Assembly: GCA_964608025.1 (NCBI GenBank)
Contig: CAZSLO010000023.1
Span: 186,001 to 250,000 of the forward strand
DNA length: 64,000 bases
DNA from: CAZSLO01 sp964608025
Lineage (GTDB): Bacteria; Chloroflexota; Dehalococcoidia; Lucifugimonadales; CAJWER01
Direction: 5' to 3'
Numbering within the stretch: the stretch's first letter is position 1; each line of letters opens with the position of its first letter. The translations under genes and the position numbers were made by a program. The notes under the pieces were generated by a model. That model was not told the DNA's origin. It worked only from the letters and a program-made list of their open reading frames with translations, and ran no database searches. This document shows, one piece after another, positions 28,571 to 36,416 of this stretch.

Positions 28571-28628
28571 TGCGTAGTCCGTGCATATGTTTCACTTGAT
28601 GCCTCGTTTAAGTTCGGGATGAGTTATA

Positions 28629-29015
28629 TCAGCGTGTATGAGCGTGCAGAATTTCAAACATTTGGTCGAACGTTTCGTTGATGTGTAATCTCAATCTATG
28701 CTCTTCAACATCTGAGAGTCCTGCCCTCGCTTTAAGAAGGGTGTTGAACAAACTAAGTGCCATCTGTACGCCCGCTACATTTAAGCCCAATTCACCCACA
28801 AGATGCTTGATTAATCGAAGACGTGCGATGTCTTCGTCTGAGTATAAACGGAGCATACCCACTGTTCTCGATGGCCGAACCAAGCCTGCCCTCTCATATT
28901 TCCTGAGAGTTTGGGGATGCATTTCCAGGATCCGTGCGGCAACACTGATAATGTAGACGCCCTCAATCTGGCTGGATGAATTGTTATCTAAAAACCGGCG
29001 AGATCCCTGAACCAT
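28629..29015 (-). CDS. hspR: HspR-type MerR-family heat-shock repressor
   Basis: 128 residues. Winged-helix MerR domain at about 20-90 with YIISVAARILEMHPQTLRKY, GLVRPSRT and LRLYSDEDIARLRLIKHL; the helical tail suits dimerisation. In Actinobacteria and others HspR represses the dnaK operon by binding HAIR inverted repeats and uses DnaK as co-repressor. First gene of hspR-grpE-dnaK (58 bases to grpE), so it probably represses itself. A near-consensus promoter lies about 115 bases upstream, with a degenerate HAIR-like site in between. ATG/GTG choice at 29015 is from the longest sensible frame. Confidence 0.88.
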   Translation of the reverse strand: MVQGSRRFLDNNSSSQIEGVYIISVAARILEMHPQTLRKYERAGLVRPSRTVGMLRLYSDEDIARLRLIKHLVGELGLNVAGVQMALSLFNTLLKARAGLSDVEEHRLRLHINETFDQMFEILHAHTR

Positions 29016-29052
29016 AGTTTCCTAACTAGAATTTGCATTGACCGTTATAGGA

Positions 29053-29073
29053 CTTGGAGAGGTCATTCTCAAA
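29053..29073 (-). promoter_or_regulatory. Possible HAIR operator for HspR (degenerate)
   Basis: CTTGGAG, seven bases, TCTCAAA resembles the HspR consensus CTTGAGT-N7-ACTCAAG in spacing and the core CTTG/CTCAA. It lies in the hspR leader downstream of the promoter, not over it, which weakens the call. Confidence 0.3.
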
Positions 29074-29130
29074 TTAGAACATATTCAATAAGAGAGACTT
29101 GGTTAGACTAGTCGCTATAGGTCACATATA

Positions 29131-29159
29131 AGTATACGTAGTGATACGCAGCGTGTCAA
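29131..29159 (-). promoter_or_regulatory. Promoter of the hspR-grpE-dnaK operon
   Basis: Minus strand: perfect -35 TTGACA (29159-29154), 17-base spacer and -10 TATACT (29136-29131). Start expected near 29124, giving a leader of about 110 bases before hspR. The region 29160-29316 holds nothing else clear apart from the ribosome site of the next plus-strand gene. Confidence 0.8.
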
Positions 29160-29316
29160 CTTTGTTATTATAAATATGGTCGACTTCGCAAAATTTGATC
29201 AAGTCAAGACTAGCTATCCTGGGAGTGTAGGGAGATTAAGATTATTAAATTAGTAGTGTTCGGACTTACCGGAATTATGTATAAGTTGGCACGGTTCTGA
29301 AAAGGAGGATTGAAAA

Positions 29317-29493
29317 GTGTTTATCTTCAGGGCTTGTTCTAGGTGTAGAGGGGATATTTACCTTGACCGTGACATCTACGGTGATTACAAAAAGTGCATG
29401 CAGTGTGGACTCATGCAATACATTGAAAACAGAGATAGAGCAAAAATCTTGAAGTCTGCTACTGTAAATAATCGAAAGACTGATGTCGCCTAA
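29317..29493 (+). CDS. 58-residue zinc-ribbon protein
   Basis: Small gene with GTG start preceded by AAAGGAGG at eight bases. The product has Cys7-x2-Cys10 (FRACSRCRGDIY) and Cys27-x2-Cys30 (YKKCMQCGLM), a 16-residue spacer between the knuckles, then a charged helical tail (IENRDRAKIL). This is a treble-clef or ribbon-like metal site of a kind seen in small nucleic-acid-binding proteins. It stands alone, divergent from hspR. Family not recognised. Confidence 0.7.
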   Translation: MFIFRACSRCRGDIYLDRDIYGDYKKCMQCGLMQYIENRDRAKILKSATVNNRKTDVA

Positions 29494-29528
29494 CTATTTT
29501 CCAATGGAGGTGGATATCAGTAAAGATT

Positions 29529-29577
29529 TCAGAAGACTTTGCCAGACTTCTGAGAAAAGTCTTCGCAAACTCTGGCA
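29529..29577. repeat. Cluster of overlapping inverted repeats
   Basis: Three perfect inverted repeats share bases: TCAGAAG (29529-29535)/29547-29553, GAAGACTTT (29532-29540)/29556-29564 and TGCCAGA (29540-29546)/29571-29577. The first two cannot form together. It lies between the small zinc-ribbon gene and the convergent molybdoenzyme gene; no T-run follows on either strand, so it is not a standard terminator. The rest of 29494-29731 shows nothing else. Confidence 0.5.
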
Positions 29578-29731
29578 CTATTAAATTCATAGGACTGGTT
29601 AGCCGTATCACCTAGGGGAGACGACGTACAATTCATCAAGCCCAACACAGCCGATCCTAAGTAGGGATATGACCACTCGGGAGAGTGATTCCCAAGGAAA
29701 TCTTGGTAATTTCGAAACAGCTTACCGCCGT

Positions 29732-30346
29732 CTATAATGCTTGATCCCGGAAACGCTGCTCTTTCCAAGGGTTTCCTTCAATATGATACCCGCGTTTTTC
29801 CCAAAACCCTGGCAAGTTATCTGATAAGAATTCTATCCCGTTAACCCACTTAGCGCTTTTCCATCCATAAAGCTTTGGTACGATAAGACGTAAGGGCCCG
29901 CCGTGATCAGGTGTTAGTAGTTCACCATCGTGTCGATATGCGAACATTACGTCAGGATCCATTAGCGAGTCTATGGGGATGTTGGTTTTATAGCCGCCAT
30001 AGCAATGGAACATTACGAAATGTGCACCGGGTTTAAGGGCTATCAGTTCCATTACATCAGTGAAGAGTATGCCTTCCCATGTATTTTGCAGGCGGCTCCA
30101 TTGGGTGACACAGTGGAACTCACTGGAGGTGACAGTTTTATCCAATCCGATGAATTGTTTCCAGTCCAGTGTGATTTCTTGCTGGACTAGGCCGAATGCT
30201 CTGAAACGCCATTTTGCTATGTCTATCTTGGGGGTCGGTCCGAAGGAGAGAACGGGAAACTTATTGGTTACGTATTGACCTGGAGGGACTGCTGGAGTGG
30301 CCTGATCACCGACGATATTCGTAGTATTGCCTAGTTTTTTTAGCAT
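29732..30346 (-). CDS. Molybdopterin-dependent oxidoreductase, sulfite oxidase/YedY fold
   Basis: 204 residues forming the sulfite-oxidase molybdopterin domain. Cys79 in EFHCVTQWS is the expected Mo ligand; WEGILFTDVMELI, GGPLRLIVPKLYGWKSAKWV and FLSDNLPGFWEKRGYH are the usual later blocks. No Tat signal, heme domain or dimerisation domain is visible, so it is likely a cytoplasmic single-domain enzyme. ATG 30346 follows AAGGAAA. The flavoprotein gene upstream on the same strand could belong to the same unit (about 110 bases apart). Natural substrate unknown. Confidence 0.85.
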   Translation of the reverse strand: MLKKLGNTTNIVGDQATPAVPPGQYVTNKFPVLSFGPTPKIDIAKWRFRAFGLVQQEITLDWKQFIGLDKTVTSSEFHCVTQWSRLQNTWEGILFTDVMELIALKPGAHFVMFHCYGGYKTNIPIDSLMDPDVMFAYRHDGELLTPDHGGPLRLIVPKLYGWKSAKWVNGIEFLSDNLPGFWEKRGYHIEGNPWKEQRFRDQAL

Positions 30347-30455
30347 TGAGGTTTCCTTGCTTAAAGTATGTTAGCTAGAACAGACTGGTCTGAACGTAGC
30401 CTTACATGGCTTGGAAGAATTTTGTTTGAGTCGCGGGTTTAATTAATCGTAATAG

Positions 30456-31862
30456 TTATGCCGAGAGCCTATTGATGCCATCAAGCGCAGCAGTTTTGTA
30501 GCATTCGGCCAGCGTTGGGTAGTTGAATACCGTTTCAATAAAATAGTCAAGTGTGCCTCCAAGACTTAAGACAGCTTGACCTATGTGGACTAGCTCACTT
30601 GCCCCTTCCCCAATAATATGTATACCTAGGATTTGCCTAGTCTCTAGATGGAAGAGTAGCTTTAGGAGTCCAGTCTCATCACCTATAATTTGGCCACGTG
30701 CTATTTCCCGATATTGGGCTTTACCACATTCGTAAGGGACACCGCTATTTGTTAAGTCTTCCTCGGTACGGCCTATCATCGATATCTCTGGGATAGTGTA
30801 TATACCATAAGGAAAAACATCGGGGACCCTGTTTGATAATAATCCGAAAGCATGGGCCGCAGCTATTCTTCCTTGTTCGCCTGAGGTAGACGCGAGGCTT
30901 GGGAACCCGATAACATCTCCGGCTGCATAAATGTGGGATACGGTCGTTTGGAATGAATTGTTCACTTCTAGACGGCCACGCTCGTTTGGTTCGAGTCCAG
31001 CTGCAGTTAGGTTGAGTGAAGAGGTTGCTCCAGTCCGTCCAATACTGTAAAGCGCTGATTCGGTCACTATTTGTTTCCCGCTTGCCAAAAATATCTTGAC
31101 GTGTGGCCCTTGTTCATCTTCGAAAGGCTCGATGTGGCTGACTTCCTCGTTCAGGCGCAGAGTCACTCTATTCTGACGCATGTGGTATACGAGTGTGTCA
31201 ATGATCTCGGTATCTACGAAGGTTAGCAGCCTTGGAGATTTGTCGATCAAGGTGACTTTTATTCCTAAGGCGGCGAGCATGCTTCCGTACTCTAGGCCTA
31301 TTACACCGGCCCCAATAATTGCGAGAGTACTAGGCAGTTCTGAGAGTCTTAGTATTTCATCGGTTATGAAGATGCGTTTCCCGTCTATGGGTATTTCCTT
31401 GGGTTTTGTGGCCGAAGTCCCAACTGCTATCACTATTTTTTCTGCTGTGATCAATCGTTGGCTGTTGCTGTCTTTCGATAAAAGATGGATCGTGTGTGGG
31501 TCCTTAAATGAGGCTGTTGCGGTGATAAGTTCGATGTTGTTTCTCAAAAGTTGATTACGTAACACATCCATCTCTTGTCCCATCACATGGTTTGTATGAA
31601 CCAGGATATCTTGCATACGGATGTTCTTTTTTACCGAATAGGATTCTCCATAGATGCTTCGTTCTCGGTATCCAGTTAGGTGAAGAATTGCTTCACGCAT
31701 TGTCTTACTTGGAATTGTGCCGGTATTAAGCATGGCTCCGCCAATGGTGGTTTGGCGTTCGATGAGGATGACGCTTTTCCCGAGCTTAGCAGCTTGTACC
31801 GCTGCTCTTTGCCCGGCTGGACCCGATCCAATGATAGCGATGTTGTAATCGTAGCTATACAT
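30456..31862 (-). CDS. SthA-like FAD-dependent pyridine nucleotide-disulfide oxidoreductase
   Basis: 468 residues. FAD motif GSGPAGQ at 12-18, NAD(P) motif VIGLEYGSML near 190, AAGDVIGFPSLAS at the FAD end, and a C-terminal dimerisation domain with HIIGEGASELVHIGQ. The redox site normally CxxxxC reads GGAMLNTGTIPSKTMRE, so both cysteines are missing. This, with HLTGYRER, matches soluble NAD(P) transhydrogenase rather than lipoamide dehydrogenase. It would balance NADH and NADPH. ATG 31862; a TTGCCA/TAAGAT pair upstream would give a very short leader. Confidence 0.85.
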   Translation of the reverse strand: MYSYDYNIAIIGSGPAGQRAAVQAAKLGKSVILIERQTTIGGAMLNTGTIPSKTMREAILHLTGYRERSIYGESYSVKKNIRMQDILVHTNHVMGQEMDVLRNQLLRNNIELITATASFKDPHTIHLLSKDSNSQRLITAEKIVIAVGTSATKPKEIPIDGKRIFITDEILRLSELPSTLAIIGAGVIGLEYGSMLAALGIKVTLIDKSPRLLTFVDTEIIDTLVYHMRQNRVTLRLNEEVSHIEPFEDEQGPHVKIFLASGKQIVTESALYSIGRTGATSSLNLTAAGLEPNERGRLEVNNSFQTTVSHIYAAGDVIGFPSLASTSGEQGRIAAAHAFGLLSNRVPDVFPYGIYTIPEISMIGRTEEDLTNSGVPYECGKAQYREIARGQIIGDETGLLKLLFHLETRQILGIHIIGEGASELVHIGQAVLSLGGTLDYFIETVFNYPTLAECYKTAALDGINRLSA

Positions 31863-31944
31863 ATATTGACCTAATCTTATCTGTAAAGATCAAAGTGGCA
31901 AATATTTTACACTCCTAGTGTGGCATATTAATGGAAATTGCCTA

Positions 31945-31973
31945 TTGTGGCCTTGGTAGGCTAGACCTATAAT
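31945..31973 (+). promoter_or_regulatory. Promoter of thiL (near-leaderless)
   Basis: -35-like TTGTGG (31945-31950), 17-base spacer and perfect TATAAT (31968-31973). Only nine bases separate the -10 from ATG 31983, so transcription should start at or just before the start codon. Confidence 0.6.
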
Positions 31974-31982
31974 CGACATTCC

Positions 31983-33002
31983 ATGCGCATTCGTGAAATT
32001 GATGAATTCGAACTGATCGAGATATTGTCCCAGACCGTAAAGTCAAGGGAAGTATTTCAAGGCGATAGGTTAAATAAGGATGAATTCAGGCTAGTTCAAT
32101 CCATTGGCGATGATGCTGCCATTTGGCAGTGTGGTGTGGGGACAAGCGTTTTGACCACAGATACCGTTGTGGAAGGAGTTCATTTCGATCTATCTCACAT
32201 ATCTTGGCGAGATCTAGGCTGGAAATCACTGGCCGTAAATCTTAGCGATATAGCCGCTATGGGTTGTAAACCGAAGGTTGCGACCGTGACGCTTGGGCTT
32301 TATCCAGATATAGAAGTCAGCGATATTATAGACATGTACGAAGGGATGCTGGATGCATCTGCTATGTACGGTGGGTTGATTGTAGGAGGAGATATTGTGC
32401 GTTCTCCTACGCTTTTCGTCACAATAGCAATGACGGGATATCTCGGTGGCATTGATTCTCCCCTGTTGATGCGCAGTGCTGCAATCCCAGGAGACGTGGT
32501 TGCAGTGACCGGGAGCCTTGGTACATCTGCAGGTGGCCTCAAGATCATTTCTCTCGGTCACCCGAAGAATAGAATTGGATATAGTTCTCTTTTGGAAAGT
32601 CATTTCCGGCCTGTGCCCAGAGTTCTTGAAGGATTCGAATTTAGAAATCTGGGAATTAGAGCAGCAATCGATGTCAGTGATGGGCTAATAAACGATTTGG
32701 GTCGAATGTGTAAGGCTAGCGGGGTTGGGGCGATTATTCAGACAGAACAAATACCGGTAAGCGACCATTTGAAGCAGATTTTCGATGAAGAATGGTTGGT
32801 ATTAGCTTTATCAGGCGGAGAAGACTATGAATTGTTGGTTACTGCGCCTGAAGAAATTATCCGAAAAGCTCAAGATATTATTGATACTCCGATTACTATA
32901 ATTGGCAAAATTGTGGATGGAGATACTGTTAAAGTCTTGGATGAATTTGCTGCAGTGGTGGAGATTGATGAAGGAGGATGGGACCATTTTGCTTGTGGAT
33001 AG
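31983..33002 (+). CDS. thiL: Thiamine-monophosphate kinase
   Basis: 339-residue AIR-synthase-fold kinase making thiamine diphosphate from thiamine phosphate and ATP. SIGDDAAIW, TTDTVVEGVHFD, NLSDIAAMGCKP, VGGDIVRSP, AIDVSDGLINDL and LSGGEDYELLVTAP are all in family order. ATG 31983 sits at the predicted transcription start, explaining the lack of a Shine-Dalgarno. Cytoplasmic. Confidence 0.95.
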   Translation: MRIREIDEFELIEILSQTVKSREVFQGDRLNKDEFRLVQSIGDDAAIWQCGVGTSVLTTDTVVEGVHFDLSHISWRDLGWKSLAVNLSDIAAMGCKPKVATVTLGLYPDIEVSDIIDMYEGMLDASAMYGGLIVGGDIVRSPTLFVTIAMTGYLGGIDSPLLMRSAAIPGDVVAVTGSLGTSAGGLKIISLGHPKNRIGYSSLLESHFRPVPRVLEGFEFRNLGIRAAIDVSDGLINDLGRMCKASGVGAIIQTEQIPVSDHLKQIFDEEWLVLALSGGEDYELLVTAPEEIIRKAQDIIDTPITIIGKIVDGDTVKVLDEFAAVVEIDEGGWDHFACG

Positions 33003-33140
33003 GGAGTAGGATGGATATTGATACTAGGCCTTATCCGACCGGCCTGATCGATGGAACGGACCTTTCGATACATACTCAAAAGATCAAATTAGATTAAGTT
33101 AACCAACCTCTTTGGTGATGCTTACGTGGGAAAAGGTTTT

Positions 33141-33437
33141 ATGGATAAAGTTGAAATAGAGATAAATTCTATTGGAGGAACGAGAGCGAGCGAGATTCTG
33201 GCAGACCTTCGTACCGTAGTGGAGACCCTCTATTTCCCAATGACACTATCCGGATTTTGGGACCATAAGGAGGATCTCCATCTTTGTCCCGACGAGGAAC
33301 GTAAACAGGAATGTTCCCATTTCCTTTCTGGAGGAGACTTTGACCTCTCAGGGTACGAGTTAGCAATTTCAAGACAGCGTCAAGTGAGCCTACGAGTGGG
33401 ATTCAAGCATGCAAGCCTATTCATTTACTTGACATAG
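33141..33437 (+). CDS. Hypothetical protein, 98 residues
   Basis: Unrecognised. ATG 33141 lies close after AAAAGG, chosen over an earlier GTG-start frame at 33126. The N terminus VEIEINSIGGTRASEILADL could form a strand then a helix; two cysteines (CPDE and ECSHF) lie mid-protein; the C terminus is beta-rich. It stands between thiL and recA, with its own spacing on each side. Composition is protein-like, but the case rests on the open frame and weak ribosome site. Confidence 0.45.
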   Translation: MDKVEIEINSIGGTRASEILADLRTVVETLYFPMTLSGFWDHKEDLHLCPDEERKQECSHFLSGGDFDLSGYELAISRQRQVSLRVGFKHASLFIYLT

Positions 33438-33644
33438 AGCTCACTATATTTGATAGGGATTTCCATAATGAAATTTTTGAAAAAGAGCCGAAAAACCATG
33501 CACCTTTGCATTGATTTATATCCGATATTTTGTTTCGTATAATCACATGTTTTTAAAAGTACTTGTTAGAAGCCTAAACAGATGGATATCAAGGAATTTC
33601 CTTTAGGATGTTGTACATCTATTATCCTGGGAGGATCAACAGAA

Positions 33645-33674
33645 TTGGTCGATACCAAACATTTGTGCTATAAT
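33645..33674 (+). promoter_or_regulatory. Promoter of recA
   Basis: -35 TTGGTC (33645-33650), 18-base spacer and TATAAT (33669-33674), about 60 bases before the recA start. I looked for a known LexA box (CTGT-N8-ACAG or GAAC-N4-GTTC) and saw none. The rest of 33438-33733 shows nothing else clear. Confidence 0.6.
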
Positions 33675-33733
33675 TCTCTCCCCGCGTGCAAATAGGGGCG
33701 CAGCGGTAATACATCAATGAGGTTGAATGGTCA

Positions 33734-34765
33734 GTGACTACTGAAAAAACGAAGGCGCTGGATCTTGCGATCGGACAAATTGAGCGTCAATTTGGTAGCG
33801 GTTCTGTTGTAAGACTGGGAGATTCGGCAGGTCCGGATAGAGTACAGTCTATTTCTACTGGCTCACTCTCATTGGATATGGCTCTGGGTGTTGGCGGTAT
33901 ACCGAGGGGACGCGTAGTGGAAGTATTCGGACCGGAATCATCTGGTAAGTCGACGCTTTCATACCACGTGATGGCTGAAGCCCAACGGACTGGAGGAGAA
34001 GCTGCCTACATTGATGCAGAACATGCCCTTGACCCGTCTTACGCGGTTACCTGTGGCGTCAATACAGACCATCTGCTTGTATCCCAACCCGATTCGGCTG
34101 AGCAAGGTCTCGAGATATGTGAATATCTTGTTCGCAGTGGTGCTCTTGATATTGTTGTCGTAGACAGCGTGGCGGCTTTGGTGCCACGGTCTGAACTTGA
34201 AGGTGATATGGGAGATGCACATGTTGGTCTCCAGGCTCGATTAATGTCACAGGCCTTGAGAAAACTTACAGCAGCAATTAGTAGATCCAACACGTCTGTT
34301 GTTTTCATTAACCAGATCAGGGAAAAGGTGGGGATATTGTGGGGCAGCCCAGAGACGACTCCGGGTGGCAGGGCTCTAAAATTCTACAGTTCAGTCCGCA
34401 TTGATTTGAGGAGGATCGAGTCCATCAAGCAAAGTAACGATATTACGGGTGCGCGGATTCGGGCGAGGATTGTGAAAAATAAGGTTGCTCCACCCTTCCG
34501 GGTTGCAGAGTTCGATATGATGTTCAGTGAAGGCATTAGCAAGGAAGGTGATCTAGTAGATCTGGGTACCGAGATGGGTATAATAAAGAAAAGCGGCTCT
34601 TTCTACTCATTTGGAGATATCCGTCTTGGTCAAGGAAGAGAAAATTCAAAGAATTTCCTTCGTGAGAATACTGAGATTTCTGATGATATTGAAGGGCTAA
34701 TTCGGGATATATCAGAATCTGATACTGATGAGACAGCTAGTGGAGTTACAGAATCCAAGAACTAG
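33734..34765 (+). CDS. recA: Recombinase A
   Basis: 343 residues. Central strand-exchange ATPase of homologous recombination. Walker A GPESSGKS at 66-73, Walker B IVVVDSVAAL, loop L2 around GSPETTPGGRALKFYSS, and FINQIREKVG are all present; the C terminus is acidic as usual. Start is GTG 33734; a GAGG about 11 bases upstream is the only ribosome-site candidate. No recX or lexA adjoins it. Confidence 0.98.
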   Translation: MTTEKTKALDLAIGQIERQFGSGSVVRLGDSAGPDRVQSISTGSLSLDMALGVGGIPRGRVVEVFGPESSGKSTLSYHVMAEAQRTGGEAAYIDAEHALDPSYAVTCGVNTDHLLVSQPDSAEQGLEICEYLVRSGALDIVVVDSVAALVPRSELEGDMGDAHVGLQARLMSQALRKLTAAISRSNTSVVFINQIREKVGILWGSPETTPGGRALKFYSSVRIDLRRIESIKQSNDITGARIRARIVKNKVAPPFRVAEFDMMFSEGISKEGDLVDLGTEMGIIKKSGSFYSFGDIRLGQGRENSKNFLRENTEISDDIEGLIRDISESDTDETASGVTESKN

Positions 34766-35108
34766 GTACCAAATTTACCTGGGAATAGCGTCCCAGCGTG
34801 TAAGTGCATACTGCGACTGGAAGCAATTTTGAAATCGTCTGGCCCGACATCTGACGACCCCCCATTACAACAAATCAATCACAGGGCCCCAGAAGCTGGG
34901 GGATATGTTTCAATCCGGAGTATTTATTACAGGACTCCAACTATATCCCCGTATATTTCATATACTGACAATGTGTACCGGACTACCCAGCCGATATTTT
35001 TTCTGGGGCGATTAATTGATAGCGTCCCTAGTAACTCAGTATCTCGCAATACGGCTCATGATTTATAACATGAGGATATTTTCATGATGGTGTCTAGGAG
35101 GATCGGTG
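34766..35108. other. Intergenic region between recA and the CorC/HlyC gene
   Basis: 343 bases. It contains a weak 6-bp hairpin (CTGGGA/TCCCAG, 34779-34796) without a T-run, possibly the end of recA transcription, and the strong TAGGAGG ribosome site for the next gene. A 79-codon frame here has no ribosome site and no protein-like pattern. I see no other feature. Confidence 0.5.
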
Positions 35109-36380
35109 ATGTCAGGCGTTGAGATAGGTGAATTGTTAATAGCTGGAGTCCTTGTAATCTTGTCAGCTTTTTTCTCTAGTGCAGAATCAGCTTTTCTTGC
35201 GTTGCAAAACACGGCAAGGCTTCGTCACTTGGTTAGCATAGGTTCACAAGGTGCAGTACGAGTTGATGAGATGTTGCGGGAACCAGGGCGCCTGCTTTCA
35301 ACCATATTGCTGGGCAATAACCTAGTGAATATTGGATTTACTGCCCTAGTGACAGCGATTACCTTGTCATTTATAAAGGAAGGTACTGGGATCGCTGCTT
35401 CTACTGCGGTTGCAACTACTATTCTGTTACTACTGGGCGAAATTGTGCCTAAGACATTGGCAGTACGCAACCCAGAGCGGGTTGCTTTAATGTTCGCTAG
35501 ACCTTTGAAAGTGGTCGAACTTATGTTGTTCCCTATAGTAATTATTTTGCAACGTATCAGTGATCTAGCCACATTTGGTGACCGTACACAGGATGCGTCG
35601 ATTACAGAGGACGAATTGAGAACTCTTATTGATATTGGTGAGGCAGAGGGTCAATTCGATCCGGAAGAGGCCGAGATGCTGGAAAGCGTGTTCCGATTCG
35701 GTGATCGGCAAGTTCGCGAAATGATGACCCCGAGAACCGAGATCATATTCGTTGAACGTGGCACTTCGATGCAGACATTCCTAGAACTTTATACTGAACA
35801 TGCCCACACGAGGTTCCCTGTTTACAAAGAATCAACTGACGATGTTGTAGGAATCCTTTCTACCAAAGACATACTAAGGTTAATGTCAGCGGGAAAGATG
35901 GATATGAACGGAAATGTGACAGACGTTATAAGAGATGCATACTTTGTCCCAGAGACAAAAAGGATAGCGGAATTATTCGAGGAACTTCGTGACTCAGGCA
36001 ATCAGATGGCCGTTGCTATTGATGAATTTGGTGGTGTAGCAGGACTTGTCACACTAAAGAGATTGTTGGAAGAAGTGGTGGGTCGCGTGGGAGAGGAAGG
36101 GGTAAGGCCTGAAGAAGAATACGAGGCTCTTGGTCGGGATACTTTTCAGATTGACGGTGGTATGAGTGTCGATGAAGTGATGGACGAGTTAGATATAGAC
36201 CTCGGACAAGGTGATTATGAAACAGTTGCAGGCTTCGTGTTGAGTTCACTTGGACATATCCCATCAGAGGGCGAAGTACTAGAAATGCCAACTATCTCTG
36301 TCGAGATCACTAACATGAAGGGCCTAAAAATAGAGGCAGTGAAGCTAATTAAGAAACCCGTGCATGAACCGTCTGATTGA
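35109..36380 (+). CDS. CNNM/CorC-type membrane protein with CBS domains (HlyC/CorC family)
   Basis: 423 residues. A DUF21 membrane domain (about 1-140, three to four helices) is followed by a CBS pair (about 200-320: MMTPRTEIIFVERG and TRFPVYKESTDDVVGILSTKD) and a C-terminal CorC_HlyC domain (LGRDTFQIDGGMSVDEV). Such proteins are linked to magnesium or cobalt export and envelope homeostasis; the haemolysin name is historical. The AGGAGG site fixes ATG 35109 over the adjacent GTG. tilS follows closely. Confidence 0.9.
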   Translation: MSGVEIGELLIAGVLVILSAFFSSAESAFLALQNTARLRHLVSIGSQGAVRVDEMLREPGRLLSTILLGNNLVNIGFTALVTAITLSFIKEGTGIAASTAVATTILLLLGEIVPKTLAVRNPERVALMFARPLKVVELMLFPIVIILQRISDLATFGDRTQDASITEDELRTLIDIGEAEGQFDPEEAEMLESVFRFGDRQVREMMTPRTEIIFVERGTSMQTFLELYTEHAHTRFPVYKESTDDVVGILSTKDILRLMSAGKMDMNGNVTDVIRDAYFVPETKRIAELFEELRDSGNQMAVAIDEFGGVAGLVTLKRLLEEVVGRVGEEGVRPEEEYEALGRDTFQIDGGMSVDEVMDELDIDLGQGDYETVAGFVLSSLGHIPSEGEVLEMPTISVEITNMKGLKIEAVKLIKKPVHEPSD

Positions 36381-36416
36381 CTTGGCTTGCCCAAGAATAG
36401 CGTTATCGAATCAGCT

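Noticed and set aside
29529..29768. 79-codon minus-strand frame downstream of the molybdoenzyme
   Set aside because: Overlaps the 3' end of the assigned gene, no start signal, and coincides with inverted repeats.
34829..35068. 79-codon frame between recA and the CorC/HlyC gene
   Set aside because: TTG start without ribosome site, irregular composition.
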